DNA of 44,173 bases from Bacteroidia bacterium (GTDB lineage: Bacteria > Bacteroidota > Bacteroidia > Bacteroidales > VadinHA17). The translations under genes and the position numbers were made by a program. Each line of letters opens with the position of its first letter. Positions within the stretch are counted from its first letter, which is position 1. Location: assembly GCA_026391555.1 (NCBI GenBank), contig JAPLEB010000096.1, forward strand, positions 1 through 44,173. Reading direction: 5' to 3'. The notes under the pieces were generated by a model that saw only the letters and a list, made by a program, of their open reading frames with translations, searched no databases and was not told the DNA's origin. Positions 24,763 through 34,252 of this stretch are shown in pieces.

Positions 24763-27708
24763 ATGAATAATTCAGGATACACTAAACACATACTAATGAA
24801 ATTATTTTTATCCGTACTATTCTCCCTGCTTATTGGTTTATTCAATGCAGGCCCTTCATATTGCCAGTTATCAAAATCCTGGCAACTATTTGAAACCATG
24901 CATCCTATTGATAAGCAACTGGTTGCACTACACATTAACGATGCTGCAGGAGAAATTGTTGACAACACAGGTACCAGCGATGTGACAAACGCAATACAAA
25001 AGGCTATTGATCAGGTATTTAACATGGGAGGAGGAGCAATATATGTCCCAGCTGGGACTTATAGGTTTGACGGCACTCTTACAGTGCGTGAAGGTGTTAA
25101 CTTAAGGGGTGATTTCAATGTTCCCGATGGTTCATCTGTATCCGGCACCATATTCGAGATATTTTCCGGCAAGGGCAATGCAGAGGGTACTCCATTCATT
25201 ACGATAAGGGGTTGTGCCACTTTCGACGGGTTCACTCTCTGGTATCCGGAACAGGATGCCTCATCAATCACACCCTATCCCCCTTCCATAAGATTCTTAA
25301 AGAATGATAATGAAAGATATTCCAAGCATGGAACAAGAATTCGTTGTGTGAACCTTGTAAATTCATATTTCGGAATTGACATTGGTATTGTTAACACAGC
25401 ACTTCCTATGGTTTGTCATACATACGGTTCTCCGCTTAAAACCGGGCTAAGAATAAATGAATGTTCGGATGTAAGCCGGATATATGATATCCATTTCTCC
25501 CCGAATTATTGGTCGGAATCCGGATTAGCCAGAGCTCCGGCAAAAAATGGACCGCATTCTGTTTTTATGTATGAGGAGGGTCAGGGTGTTGAATATATCC
25601 GAAGCGATAACGGATTTAACGGATTCTGGTATATTTCCGGATATAGTGTTGGTATGTCAATGAACAGCAGTTGGTCCGGGGGTCCATTTTATCAATTAGA
25701 AATTACAGGTTGCAAGGAGGCTCTTGTGCTTAAAGAGCTCAATCAGGTTCCAGCCACTTTTTCACGTTGTATCTTCGAAGGTGCCGATGCATCGTTGGTT
25801 TTGGACGAATTGACCGGTGCGGCACAGTTTTACCAGTCACAGTTCAAGAGTGGCAACTATTCAGTGAAAATTGCCCCTCCAGGCAATTATTTTGCATCAC
25901 AGGTAAGTTTCCAGGACTGTGTATTTGAAGCACCGGCTCAGCTCACAGGAATGATGGCATCCATTGTCGATTCTAAGTTTCCATTTACCGGTAATCATGT
26001 AATTTTGAATCAGGGCTGTAAAAATGCTCTTTTAATGGACAATATCTATGAAGGGGCACGTACTATAATCAACAATATGTCCGACAAGAAGAAAGTGCTG
26101 ATCAGGGATACTACGAAGACTTACCTTTCAGCTCCGGAATTTGACTATGTCCCTTTCGTTTCACATGCTCCTACAAGAGTTGCGTTGTATATAGGAACGG
26201 ACTTCCCAGGGGTAGTGGATGGAGATGGGCTTAATGACGGTCCCGGTCTGCAGCTTGCCCTTGACAAAGCATATCAGGATGGTGGAGGTATCGTATATCT
26301 TCCAGTCGGAGAATATAATATCAGCACGCCGATCACTATACCTGAGAATGTAGAATTGCGTGGTGCGCTGGACATCCCGCATCATGCTAAGATATTAGTG
26401 AGTACAGGAGTAGTACATGAGTTTGGAACTTTGATCTATGTCGACCACAATCGGGGAAGCTCTGAAGGAGCCACCATTGTATTATCACCAAATTCAGGCG
26501 TTCGCGGAATTTCAGTCTATTATCCTGGTCAGAATTTTTATGAAACGGGGGTTGCTGTACCCTATCCCTGGCTCTTTGGTTTGAATGGGGAAAATATATA
26601 CATTAAAAATGTCTGTTCTGTAAATGCCTATCAATTCATCGATATTGCATCTGCTAAATGCGATAACCACTATATTGAGAATATAATTTCTTTAGCTCTG
26701 AAAACTGGCATCAGGGTGGGAAAAGGTTCCACAGGTGGGAGGTTACGGAATGTGCATTTACAAAATTCTAACCTGGGGCAGTCAGAATTCCCCACGAATG
26801 ATGAACTTCTTGCTAACTGGACCCATGCCAATTTAGAACTTTTCAAGTTTGGAAACACTGTCGGCCAGGAGATGCTTTTCTGTTTTGGAAGACTTTGTCG
26901 TGCAGGAATTGTATTGGAAGAGGAATCCGGTGTGGGACCCAGTGGATTATGTATTGGTTTTGGAGTCGAAGATATCACAGAGGGGGCATGCCTTGATGTA
27001 AAAGGCAACAACGGTTTCAATTTTATTAACTCATCACTTTTGTCTGAAAACATAACAGTAAATATCGAAACAGCTGATACATTACTGCTCTTTAATTCGA
27101 GGACCAAAGAGAGCAGATATTTTATCAAATCATCTTCCCGGGTTGGCAAACTTGTATTTACCCAGGTTTTGCACCGTGGTGAAAATACCATTATTCATTA
27201 TAATCAGGGTGAGGTTGAGGTGGTAAATGCACTCTTTTTTAATGGATTGGAAATTGAGCTCAATAATCCGGATATCCCACTAGTTTTATATGGAGGGTTT
27301 ATGAAGAGCGGAATTCTGGAAGTAAATTTTGAGAAGACAGGAATATTCCGGGATTATCTGCCAGATTCCCATAATGCTGACTCATCAACTGTTTTTAATC
27401 CGGATCTGTTTCTATTTCCCGGAGATATTGAATCTATTATCGAGGCAATAGAAAATAATAAAGTGACAATACAAAAGGAGGTTAAATGTTATCCTAATCC
27501 GGCAGATGAAGTTATTCATTTTGAGTGGAAGCATCAAGGTGATGTCAGGTTAGATATCTATAACACATTGGGCCAGAAGGTTTATGCCACCAGTGAAACA
27601 GGCTCTCAAATCTCCATTGCAACAAATAAAATCGGAAACCCAGGGTTATATTTCGCCAGGTTCTCTGGTAAGGGATGGGGAGAAACCTCTCTGATTTTGC
27701 TCCGTTAG
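24763..27708 (+). CDS. Secreted double pectate-lyase-fold (parallel beta-helix) protein with T9SS tail
   Basis: This 981-aa protein has a signal peptide in the first 35 residues (MKLFLSVLFSLLIGLFNAG; the true start may be ATG 24796). Two Pectate_lyase_3/GH28-related starts are seen. VTNAIQKAIDQ with GGGAIYVPAGTYRF lies near residue 70, and LQLALDKAYQDGGGIVYLPVGEY near 490. Right-handed beta-helix repeats follow each. Residues about 905-981 (KCYPNPADEVIHFEW to the C-terminus) form a T9SS type A sorting domain, so it is exported across the outer membrane and probably surface-attached. A polysaccharide lyase or hydrolase role is likely; no catalytic residues can be assigned with certainty. Confidence 0.88.
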   Translation: MNNSGYTKHILMKLFLSVLFSLLIGLFNAGPSYCQLSKSWQLFETMHPIDKQLVALHINDAAGEIVDNTGTSDVTNAIQKAIDQVFNMGGGAIYVPAGTYRFDGTLTVREGVNLRGDFNVPDGSSVSGTIFEIFSGKGNAEGTPFITIRGCATFDGFTLWYPEQDASSITPYPPSIRFLKNDNERYSKHGTRIRCVNLVNSYFGIDIGIVNTALPMVCHTYGSPLKTGLRINECSDVSRIYDIHFSPNYWSESGLARAPAKNGPHSVFMYEEGQGVEYIRSDNGFNGFWYISGYSVGMSMNSSWSGGPFYQLEITGCKEALVLKELNQVPATFSRCIFEGADASLVLDELTGAAQFYQSQFKSGNYSVKIAPPGNYFASQVSFQDCVFEAPAQLTGMMASIVDSKFPFTGNHVILNQGCKNALLMDNIYEGARTIINNMSDKKKVLIRDTTKTYLSAPEFDYVPFVSHAPTRVALYIGTDFPGVVDGDGLNDGPGLQLALDKAYQDGGGIVYLPVGEYNISTPITIPENVELRGALDIPHHAKILVSTGVVHEFGTLIYVDHNRGSSEGATIVLSPNSGVRGISVYYPGQNFYETGVAVPYPWLFGLNGENIYIKNVCSVNAYQFIDIASAKCDNHYIENIISLALKTGIRVGKGSTGGRLRNVHLQNSNLGQSEFPTNDELLANWTHANLELFKFGNTVGQEMLFCFGRLCRAGIVLEEESGVGPSGLCIGFGVEDITEGACLDVKGNNGFNFINSSLLSENITVNIETADTLLLFNSRTKESRYFIKSSSRVGKLVFTQVLHRGENTIIHYNQGEVEVVNALFFNGLEIELNNPDIPLVLYGGFMKSGILEVNFEKTGIFRDYLPDSHNADSSTVFNPDLFLFPGDIESIIEAIENNKVTIQKEVKCYPNPADEVIHFEWKHQGDVRLDIYNTLGQKVYATSETGSQISIATNKIGNPGLYFARFSGKGWGETSLILLR

Positions 27709-28071
27709 GTTTTAGAAAAATGGATTGCAACCCTAATAATCCTAAGGGATTTCCTTGAGCAGAATTAAGCTGTCCTTTCAGGACGAAGGGTAAATCCTTA
27801 CCCTCCAAAATCGGATTAAATGAAATGCTGAAAACAGAAAAACCGGAAGATTACAAAACCGATACTTCCGGTTTTTTATCAAATACGTATAATCAAATAC
27901 ATCAAAGGATTATAAACTTCAATGTCTTTTTGTCTGTTGACAAAATATATATCGTTAAATGTACAACTATCATACTAATGATTATTAATTTACACTCTGG
28001 AATTCATTAATTGATAATTAATAGAAAATTATACTAATTTAATTAGTTTTGATCTCTCATAGTAAAATAAA
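27709..28071. other. Intergenic interval with terminator and candidate promoter
   Basis: This 363-bp gap holds the terminator at 27841-27878. Near its right end it has an AT-rich palindrome, ACTAATTTAATTAGT (28033-28047), overlapping a candidate -7 box TAGTTTTG (28044-28051), 21 bp before the sulfatase 3 ATG. Nothing coding was seen. Confidence 0.45.
27841..27878 (+). terminator. Rho-independent terminator
   Basis: AACCGGAAG pairs with CTTCCGGTT across a 15-nt loop and is followed by a T-run (GTTTTTTATC). It lies 130 bp after the beta-helix gene. Confidence 0.8.
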
Positions 28072-30708
28072 ATGAATAATATAACTAACTACGAATTCTG
28101 GAAACCATCAATTATATTGTTCGCCAGTCTCCAGGCTAATTTGCTTTATGCACAAACCAAGCCAAACATAGTAGTCATTTTAACAGACGACCAGGGGTAT
28201 GCAGATTTCAGTCACAATCCTTATCACGCTGACTACGTGCATACACCAAATATGGATGCACTGGCAAATGAAGGGATTTTCTTCTCGCAGGCATATACAT
28301 CTGGGAATACATGTTCGCCAACACGTGCGGGAATAATGACTGGACGTTATCAGCATCGCACCGGCATATATGACTCTGGCGAGGGAGGATCTGGAATGCC
28401 CCTTACGGAGACTCTATTTCCCAAGTTTCTGAAACCTTTAGGATATGTGTGTGGAGCTTTTGGCAAATGGCACCTGGGACTCACGCCTGAATATAATCCT
28501 ATTTCCAGGGGATTCGATGAGTTTTATGGTTTCATGGGCCGCGGGGCGCATGATTACTATGATCTTAGTAATGAAAGCGAACCCCTGTTCAGAGGACTCA
28601 CACCCATCACAGATGAAGGTTATCTTACCAACCTTTTAACAGCTGAAGCGATTGATTTTATTAAACGACATAAAGAAGATCCTTTCTTTTGTTACCTGGC
28701 ATATAATGCAGTTCATGCTCCGGCCGAAGCCCCGCCGAAAGATATAGCAGCCTTTAACACAGGCGATCCTACCCGGGATATTCTGATGGCAATGCTCATG
28801 CATCTCGATAATGGGATAGGGGATGTGGTTAGAACTTTAAAAGAGGAAGGCTTGTATAATAATACACTTCTTATTTTCCTTACAGACAATGGAGGGCCAA
28901 CTGAAATGCATGCTGATAACACGCCTCTGAGAGACTTTAAGCAGACCAATTGGGAAGGTGGTATCCGTACCCCGTTTGTACTAAGCTGGCCGGATAAGTA
29001 TGCAGGTGGTCGGGTAATTGAAACTCCAATTATTTCACTTGATATTCTCCCAACAGTATTGGATGCAGTGGGTATTGATGGCCCGGTAGAGAAACCATTC
29101 GACGGGAAAAGTATTCTTCCTCTGCTTACCGATGAGTCTAAGCCACTTCATGAAATGCTTTTCTGGACTGAAGGTGGAGTTGAGGGTCAATGGGCAGTTA
29201 GATATAAGGACTGGAAACTGGTGGTGGTAATGGATCAGTTTGAGCTATTTGACCTGGGTAATGATCCCTCCGAAACAAATAACCTTGCTAGTATCTTCCC
29301 GGATACTCTCAATCTGATGGCAATTGCTTTTGATAAGTGGCTGGATGAAATGCCTGACCCAATGCAGCTGCCAAGTAAACGTTGGACCCCTGCTATCAAA
29401 CCGGGTCAGATTGCCGCTCTTTACGACGAAGTTTATTATAGGGGAAAAAGTCAGAGCTTAAATCAGCCGGGGATATTTACTTCAGATATACTAACAGTTA
29501 TCGGTGCAGATCAGACAAGCTCGCTTCTTCTTGCAAACGATTATGATGCCCTGGCTTTTAGTGAGAATAATCTTGAAGGCGAAAAGTTGTTAATTACCTC
29601 CGGCCGTTCCAGCTTGGGATCGTTTGATGAAAAGCTCTCCTCAATGGTTCTGTATCCCGAAGGTAACCAGGATATGAGAAGTCTGGATATTACTGCTTCA
29701 TTATCAGAGGAAACTGCCCAACTAGTTATGGATAAAGACCTTTCAACCTACTGGGATATAGCAAATAAGGGTGCATGGATAAAGTTTAGCCTTTGCAGGG
29801 AGGTAAATCTTAAGGGTGTCAAGATTGCATTTAAACGTGGAAATTTACGCGTAGCATATTTAAACGTGGATGTGTCTTTGGACGGTACAAACTGGACACC
29901 GGTGATTTCAGGAGGAGAGAGCAGCGGAAGTCAGACAACTCTTGAGCTGTTCAGCTTTCCTGAAGTTAAGGCAAGGTATATCCGAATTATCGGGAATGGT
30001 AATTCCGACAATTTACAAAACCACTATACCGAAGTTGAATTTGTATATGGTGAAGAAAATACAGAGGGGATCCGAATTGAAGCAGAGGATTACAACAGGG
30101 CAACCAGGGTAACAAAATTCATTGTAGATGATTGCCAGAGCATTCTTGCCATTGATGCCAAAGAAGATGGTTCAACAGTTGATTATGATCTTTCATTAGC
30201 CATCAAGGGCCAATATAAAATGGACATCCGTATAAAAGCGTTTGAGCAGGGAACCCTTGAGATTAAAAATAATAACATAACCATCGCTTCAATAGTAATT
30301 GACCAAGCCATTGTTGAGAAAGGGTGGACTACTCTCTCTGAATTACTTACGCTCCCAAAAGGCGATATCACTTTAACTCTTAAATGCAATGCGAGTGGAC
30401 AAGGATCACTGTTTCAAATCAACTGGTTTGACCTATTAGCTATAACCTTAGTAGAACAAGTTACCAAATATAATGCTTCCAGCAGCGTTCTTCTGTATCC
30501 AAATCCTTGCTCACAGGAGCTCCATATCTCGTCTGTCATGCCCATGGAGACAATCAGGATAATGGATGGTGGCGGAAGGATTGTACTTGAATACACGGAA
30601 CTTGGGGAAAGTGCCATCATCAACACAGGCATGTTGGCAAATGGAATGTATTTTGTTCAGATCATAAGTCAGAAAGGTGTAGAATACCTGAAATTTATCA
30701 GGTTATGA
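28072..30708 (+). CDS. Multidomain T9SS-secreted sulfatase 3 (Cys-type CSPTR)
   Basis: This is an 878-aa protein. After the signal peptide (about 1-28), residues 30-440 form a sulfatase with LTDDQGYAD metal ligands (Asp39-Asp40), formylglycine motif CSPTR (Cys81), GKWHLG and FLTDNGGP. Residues about 447-528 resemble a beta/gamma-crystallin-like domain (YDEVYYRGKSQSL, LSSMVLYPEG). About 538-660 is an F5/8 discoidin-like carbohydrate-binding domain (KARYIRIIGNG). About 667-790 is a CBM6-like beta-sandwich (RIEAEDYNRA, QINWFDL). The end (about 803-878) is a T9SS sorting domain (LLYPNPCSQELHI). A surface enzyme acting on an insoluble sulfated glycan is inferred. Confidence 0.9.
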   Translation: MNNITNYEFWKPSIILFASLQANLLYAQTKPNIVVILTDDQGYADFSHNPYHADYVHTPNMDALANEGIFFSQAYTSGNTCSPTRAGIMTGRYQHRTGIYDSGEGGSGMPLTETLFPKFLKPLGYVCGAFGKWHLGLTPEYNPISRGFDEFYGFMGRGAHDYYDLSNESEPLFRGLTPITDEGYLTNLLTAEAIDFIKRHKEDPFFCYLAYNAVHAPAEAPPKDIAAFNTGDPTRDILMAMLMHLDNGIGDVVRTLKEEGLYNNTLLIFLTDNGGPTEMHADNTPLRDFKQTNWEGGIRTPFVLSWPDKYAGGRVIETPIISLDILPTVLDAVGIDGPVEKPFDGKSILPLLTDESKPLHEMLFWTEGGVEGQWAVRYKDWKLVVVMDQFELFDLGNDPSETNNLASIFPDTLNLMAIAFDKWLDEMPDPMQLPSKRWTPAIKPGQIAALYDEVYYRGKSQSLNQPGIFTSDILTVIGADQTSSLLLANDYDALAFSENNLEGEKLLITSGRSSLGSFDEKLSSMVLYPEGNQDMRSLDITASLSEETAQLVMDKDLSTYWDIANKGAWIKFSLCREVNLKGVKIAFKRGNLRVAYLNVDVSLDGTNWTPVISGGESSGSQTTLELFSFPEVKARYIRIIGNGNSDNLQNHYTEVEFVYGEENTEGIRIEAEDYNRATRVTKFIVDDCQSILAIDAKEDGSTVDYDLSLAIKGQYKMDIRIKAFEQGTLEIKNNNITIASIVIDQAIVEKGWTTLSELLTLPKGDITLTLKCNASGQGSLFQINWFDLLAITLVEQVTKYNASSSVLLYPNPCSQELHISSVMPMETIRIMDGGGRIVLEYTELGESAIINTGMLANGMYFVQIISQKGVEYLKFIRL

Positions 30709-30928
30709 TCTTTTTAATATTCTGAATTTACTTTTGTTTTTGTGTATTCATTGAGTTTCTGACTACTTCTTGTTTCCCGGTGTTTTATCGCATAAATGGC
30801 TTTGCTGAACATCCTATCCGGAATCAACTGAACCTGAAGTATGGCGTTTCCCGAAGGCATAGGTATTATAATTGTTTTGCTGAAAAACAGTCGCCAGCGA
30901 AACCACCTCGTTCATTAAAGTGGTTTTC
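30709..30928. other. Non-coding remnant sequence
   Basis: No gene is visible. With the sulfatase stub at 30929-31102 it makes up the 437-bp gap before the GH92 remnant and probably contains unrecognisable debris of that stub. Confidence 0.4.
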
Positions 30929-31102
30929 TCACCATTCGAAACCCATTACCTCTTTATTATGCTGATCGGCAAACAAGATAATCACATTCGGTTTTTTCTT
31001 CGGAGGGTTCGATTGATTATTACTTGCTGCCACTGATCCTGCGTTTATAGACAACACCGCCATCCCGGCAGCCAAATTTCTAATTGAATACAGTTTTTTC
31101 AT
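30929..31102 (-). pseudogene. Sulfatase N-terminal stub
   Basis: Reading from ATG 31102, a signal peptide (MKKLYSIRNLAAGMAVL and on to SVAA) is followed by PKKKPNVIILFADQHNKEV and MGFE. That is the first beta-strand and metal site of a sulfatase (FADQH type). The frame ends at a TGA after 57 residues, and the rest of the roughly 480-aa enzyme is missing. It lies just beyond the GH92 remnant in the same orientation. Confidence 0.8.
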
Positions 31103-31145
31103 GTTGAAATGTTAAAGTCTAAAAACACCTTTTTGTATAACAGAA

Positions 31146-32460
31146 CTATTTCATTGGAGGAATTGCATTCTTTCCCCATTCTTTATTCGGTTTATTTGCC
31201 ATTATTAATTCAAGAGATCCTCCTGCCATCAGTTCCTGATGAGTAAAGAAGGGTGTATCGATCTCTTTACCGTTGAAAAAGGCTTTTTGTATGTATTTAT
31301 TCTCTTTATCTGAACCTTTGGCAATTATTGTAAAATGCTTATTGTCAGGCAGATTAATGGTTGTTTTCTCAAACAAAGGGCTTCCGATGGTGTAAACTGG
31401 CAAGCCGGGTGTTACAGGGTAGAAACCCATCAATGAAAATACTACAAATGCTGACATTCCACCACCATCTTCGTCTCCGGGGATACCGAAAATATTGTCC
31501 TTAAACCAGACATCGAGCAGGAACCGGATACGTTTCTGGGTTTTCCATGGAGCACCAAAGTAATTATACAGGTACGGAATATGGAACGAAGGTTCGTTGC
31601 CCATGATGTACTGGCCAACCTGACCGGTTGCATCAGGAGCATCAAGCAGGTATTTTTGTTTCGGAACATCCAACGGTTCCCTGAAAAGCTGATCGAGTCG
31701 CTCTTCTGCACTCTTTTTCCCTCCCAGCAAGGTGATCAATCCATCAATATCTTGTTGCACCTGCCAGGCGTATGTCCAGCCATTGTTTTCGTCATAGTAA
31801 TCACGGAACCCCGGACAGCCATCCAGTTTTGGGTTGATCATGATCCATTTCTCTTTGTCATCTTTTGGCATAAAAAGCCTCATTTCAGGATGCCAAAGTT
31901 TTTTATAGTTATTGGCCTCTTCGGAGAATTTCCCAAAATGGTAACAGACATTCTGCCTTTCGATGGTATTATTTGAAGATCCTTCAATGAATTGCCGTTA
32001 ATATCAGTAATTTCGCCATAACAAAAAGCTGACATAGTGCGCGTTTCGGGTGTAATTCCTCTGGTTTTGTAAGTGTATTTCTCTTCCATCAGAAAACCAT
32101 TTTTGCCTGAGATACTGCTTTTCATTGCATCTGTGCCAGCTATCAGGATATTTTTCTTTTCCATGATTCACGTGTGATCTCGCCGAGTATCACTTTCATC
32201 TGTAGGATGCCTGCTGTACGATGTGATTCAACCTGAAATGGCCAGGCTGTTACCTGATCGGCAATATAATCAGGTTTAATAGGAAACATACGGATCATCT
32301 GATTTGGAAGGCTAAAAGTCGGATACGTTGGGACCAGCAACTGGGAAACATTTCCGATTGTCGGATCGACATATTTCGTATAGTCCTCCTGACCTGAGAC
32401 TAATGCAAATGAAGATAAGATCAAAGCTATTGTCGTAATGACGTTTCGAAATCTTTGCAT
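31146..32460 (-). pseudogene. GH92 alpha-mannosidase, internally deleted and frameshifted
   Basis: Three overlapping frames cover one gene. The first (from 32460) has a signal peptide and YTKYVDPTIGNVSQLLVPTYPTFSLPNQM, the GH92 N-terminus. Near 32150 an A-rich run (GGAAAAGAAAAATATC) shifts the frame into a segment with KYTYKTRGITPETRTMSAFC. A further shift near 31930-31880 leads to NYKKLWHPEMRLFMP and then the C-terminal part: WTYAWQVQQDIDGLITLLGG, GIPGDEDGGGMSAFVVFSLMGFYPV and the GSPLFEKTTINL strand. GH92 enzymes are about 700-760 aa. Only about 430 codons remain, so the central part is deleted. It would have been an exo-alpha-mannosidase acting with the sulfatases. Confidence 0.9.
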
Positions 32461-32581
32461 TTTTATTGATATTTAATTGTTTTTTAGCTGTAATTCAGAG
32501 GGTTAAATCGCGTTTCATTTTTAATGTATTCAAATTTATTTCAGCATTTTATTCCGATTCTTTAAACAGAACTTTTATCGC

Positions 32582-34183
32582 TCATAAATTGATGTTTTCA
32601 AGCTCTTTAATATATGGTGTTTTTGTCTTTACCATCCAATCTTTCAGAGTTTGCTTTAACTCACCGGAAATTTTTTCATATTTCCCTTTTTCCGGATTGT
32701 TCCCGATCAGATTATTCATTTCCAGTGGATCAGTTTTGAGATTATACAGTGCGCTTACCGAATTTTGTTTATTATCGCTCATTTGCAGATATACAATCAG
32801 TTTCCAGTCGCCTTTCCGAATCATAAAAGGACCTCCGTTGCTTATTGCACCCCAGGCAGAAACAGCATAATCAACCGGATCGATTTTACCATCAATTAAC
32901 GCGTGGAGACTTCGTCCGTCATTTTCAGGAATTTTCATGCCGGTATAGTCCAAAATTGTTGCAAAAAGATCATAGTGCGAAACTGGAGTAACAACTTTTC
33001 CTCCGGCAGGTATTACACCCGGGAATCGCATGATTAAAGGAACATGTGCCGATCCTTCGTACATTTTCATTTTGCTGTTCATCCCATGATCGCCCAGCAT
33101 TTCACCATGATCGCTCACGAAAATGACCAGTGTATTTTCACTTAATCCTTTTCGGTCAAGCTCATCGAGTAATTTTCCAACCCATTCGTCAACCTGAGTG
33201 ATCATGGCATAATAAACCAATTTCATCTCTTTGACCATTTCCGGATTTTGAAAGCGCGAATCGAATGGAGTGTTGCCTCTTTTATATGGTGCATTAACTA
33301 AATTATCTGTAATACTAACCGGAACAGACAACCGGTCGGTTTTATATAAATTTGAATATTGCTTAGGGACAATAAAAGGAGGATGAGGAGGTCCAAACGA
33401 GCAAGTCAATGAAAAGGGAGTCCCGGGGCTCATGCGTTTTAAAGCTTCCAGAGCTTCGTTTCCCTCATAGGCTGCAAGCGAACCATTGGCAGGTCCCTGA
33501 AAGATTCCAATATTTTGGCCTTGCGAATCTGAAGAACTCTTAGGTTTCTTTTCCCCGGCAGAATTAGTTGGTTCATTCTCTTCTTTTATTCCATAACGTC
33601 CGTCAATAGGTAGAGGAATGTAGGGACGAAGGCTCATTTTATCAATTAATTCATTGGTATTTGGGTTTCTGGCAGGCACACCTAATTCATCAAGGTATTG
33701 GCGTAAGCCTTCAACCGATGTGGGAACATTACTTTCCTTCGATTTCCCGGTCGTTTTTACGATATTGTTGTATTTTGAGGCAAACTGATATGGAACATGC
33801 CACTTTCCGTAATACTCTGTTCGATACCCATTTACAGACAAAACCTGATCGAAAGTTGGAATATGAGGTATATCATCATTATCTATATCATTATTCCCGA
33901 GTACCTTCACGTTAAAAATCGTTCGTCCCGTAAGTATGGATGAGCGTGCGGGCACACACACCGGGCACGATGAATAGGCATTCAGAAATTGAACACCTCC
34001 TTTCGCAAGCCGGTCTATATTAGGTGTTTTTATTTCCGGATTTCCAGCGCAACCAATTGCGTCCCAACGTTGCTGGTCGGTCATAATAAAGAGCACATTG
34101 GGGTGCTTTTCCTGTCCTTGTGCAATAAAAGGAAAAAAGGCAGTACAAGCCAATGCTGTAAAACCAATTGCTTTTAATTTCAT
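32582..34183 (-). CDS. Sulfatase 4, Cys-type motif CVPAR
   Basis: This 533-aa secreted sulfatase has a signal peptide ending near AQGQ. Metal ligands are in IMTDQQRWD (Asp36-Gln37). The formylglycine motif is CVPAR (Cys76), followed by SSILTGRT. GKWHVPYQ provides the active-site Lys/His, and FVSDHGEMLGDHGMNSKMKMYEGSAHVPLI is the C-terminal metal and substrate loop. The TDQQ/DHGEMLGDHG pattern is shared with choline-sulfatase- and iduronate-sulfatase-like S1 enzymes; the substrate is unknown. It is followed on the same strand by the GH92 remnant and preceded by sulfatase 5 (69-bp gap), so these probably formed one operon. Confidence 0.92.
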   Translation of the reverse strand: MKLKAIGFTALACTAFFPFIAQGQEKHPNVLFIMTDQQRWDAIGCAGNPEIKTPNIDRLAKGGVQFLNAYSSCPVCVPARSSILTGRTIFNVKVLGNNDIDNDDIPHIPTFDQVLSVNGYRTEYYGKWHVPYQFASKYNNIVKTTGKSKESNVPTSVEGLRQYLDELGVPARNPNTNELIDKMSLRPYIPLPIDGRYGIKEENEPTNSAGEKKPKSSSDSQGQNIGIFQGPANGSLAAYEGNEALEALKRMSPGTPFSLTCSFGPPHPPFIVPKQYSNLYKTDRLSVPVSITDNLVNAPYKRGNTPFDSRFQNPEMVKEMKLVYYAMITQVDEWVGKLLDELDRKGLSENTLVIFVSDHGEMLGDHGMNSKMKMYEGSAHVPLIMRFPGVIPAGGKVVTPVSHYDLFATILDYTGMKIPENDGRSLHALIDGKIDPVDYAVSAWGAISNGGPFMIRKGDWKLIVYLQMSDNKQNSVSALYNLKTDPLEMNNLIGNNPEKGKYEKISGELKQTLKDWMVKTKTPYIKELENINL

Positions 34184-34252
34184 GGTAACTTTATTTAATG
34201 TGTTAAAGAAAGCTTTTTATAATCTTAATCTCACCAGAAAGATTAGGTTCAA

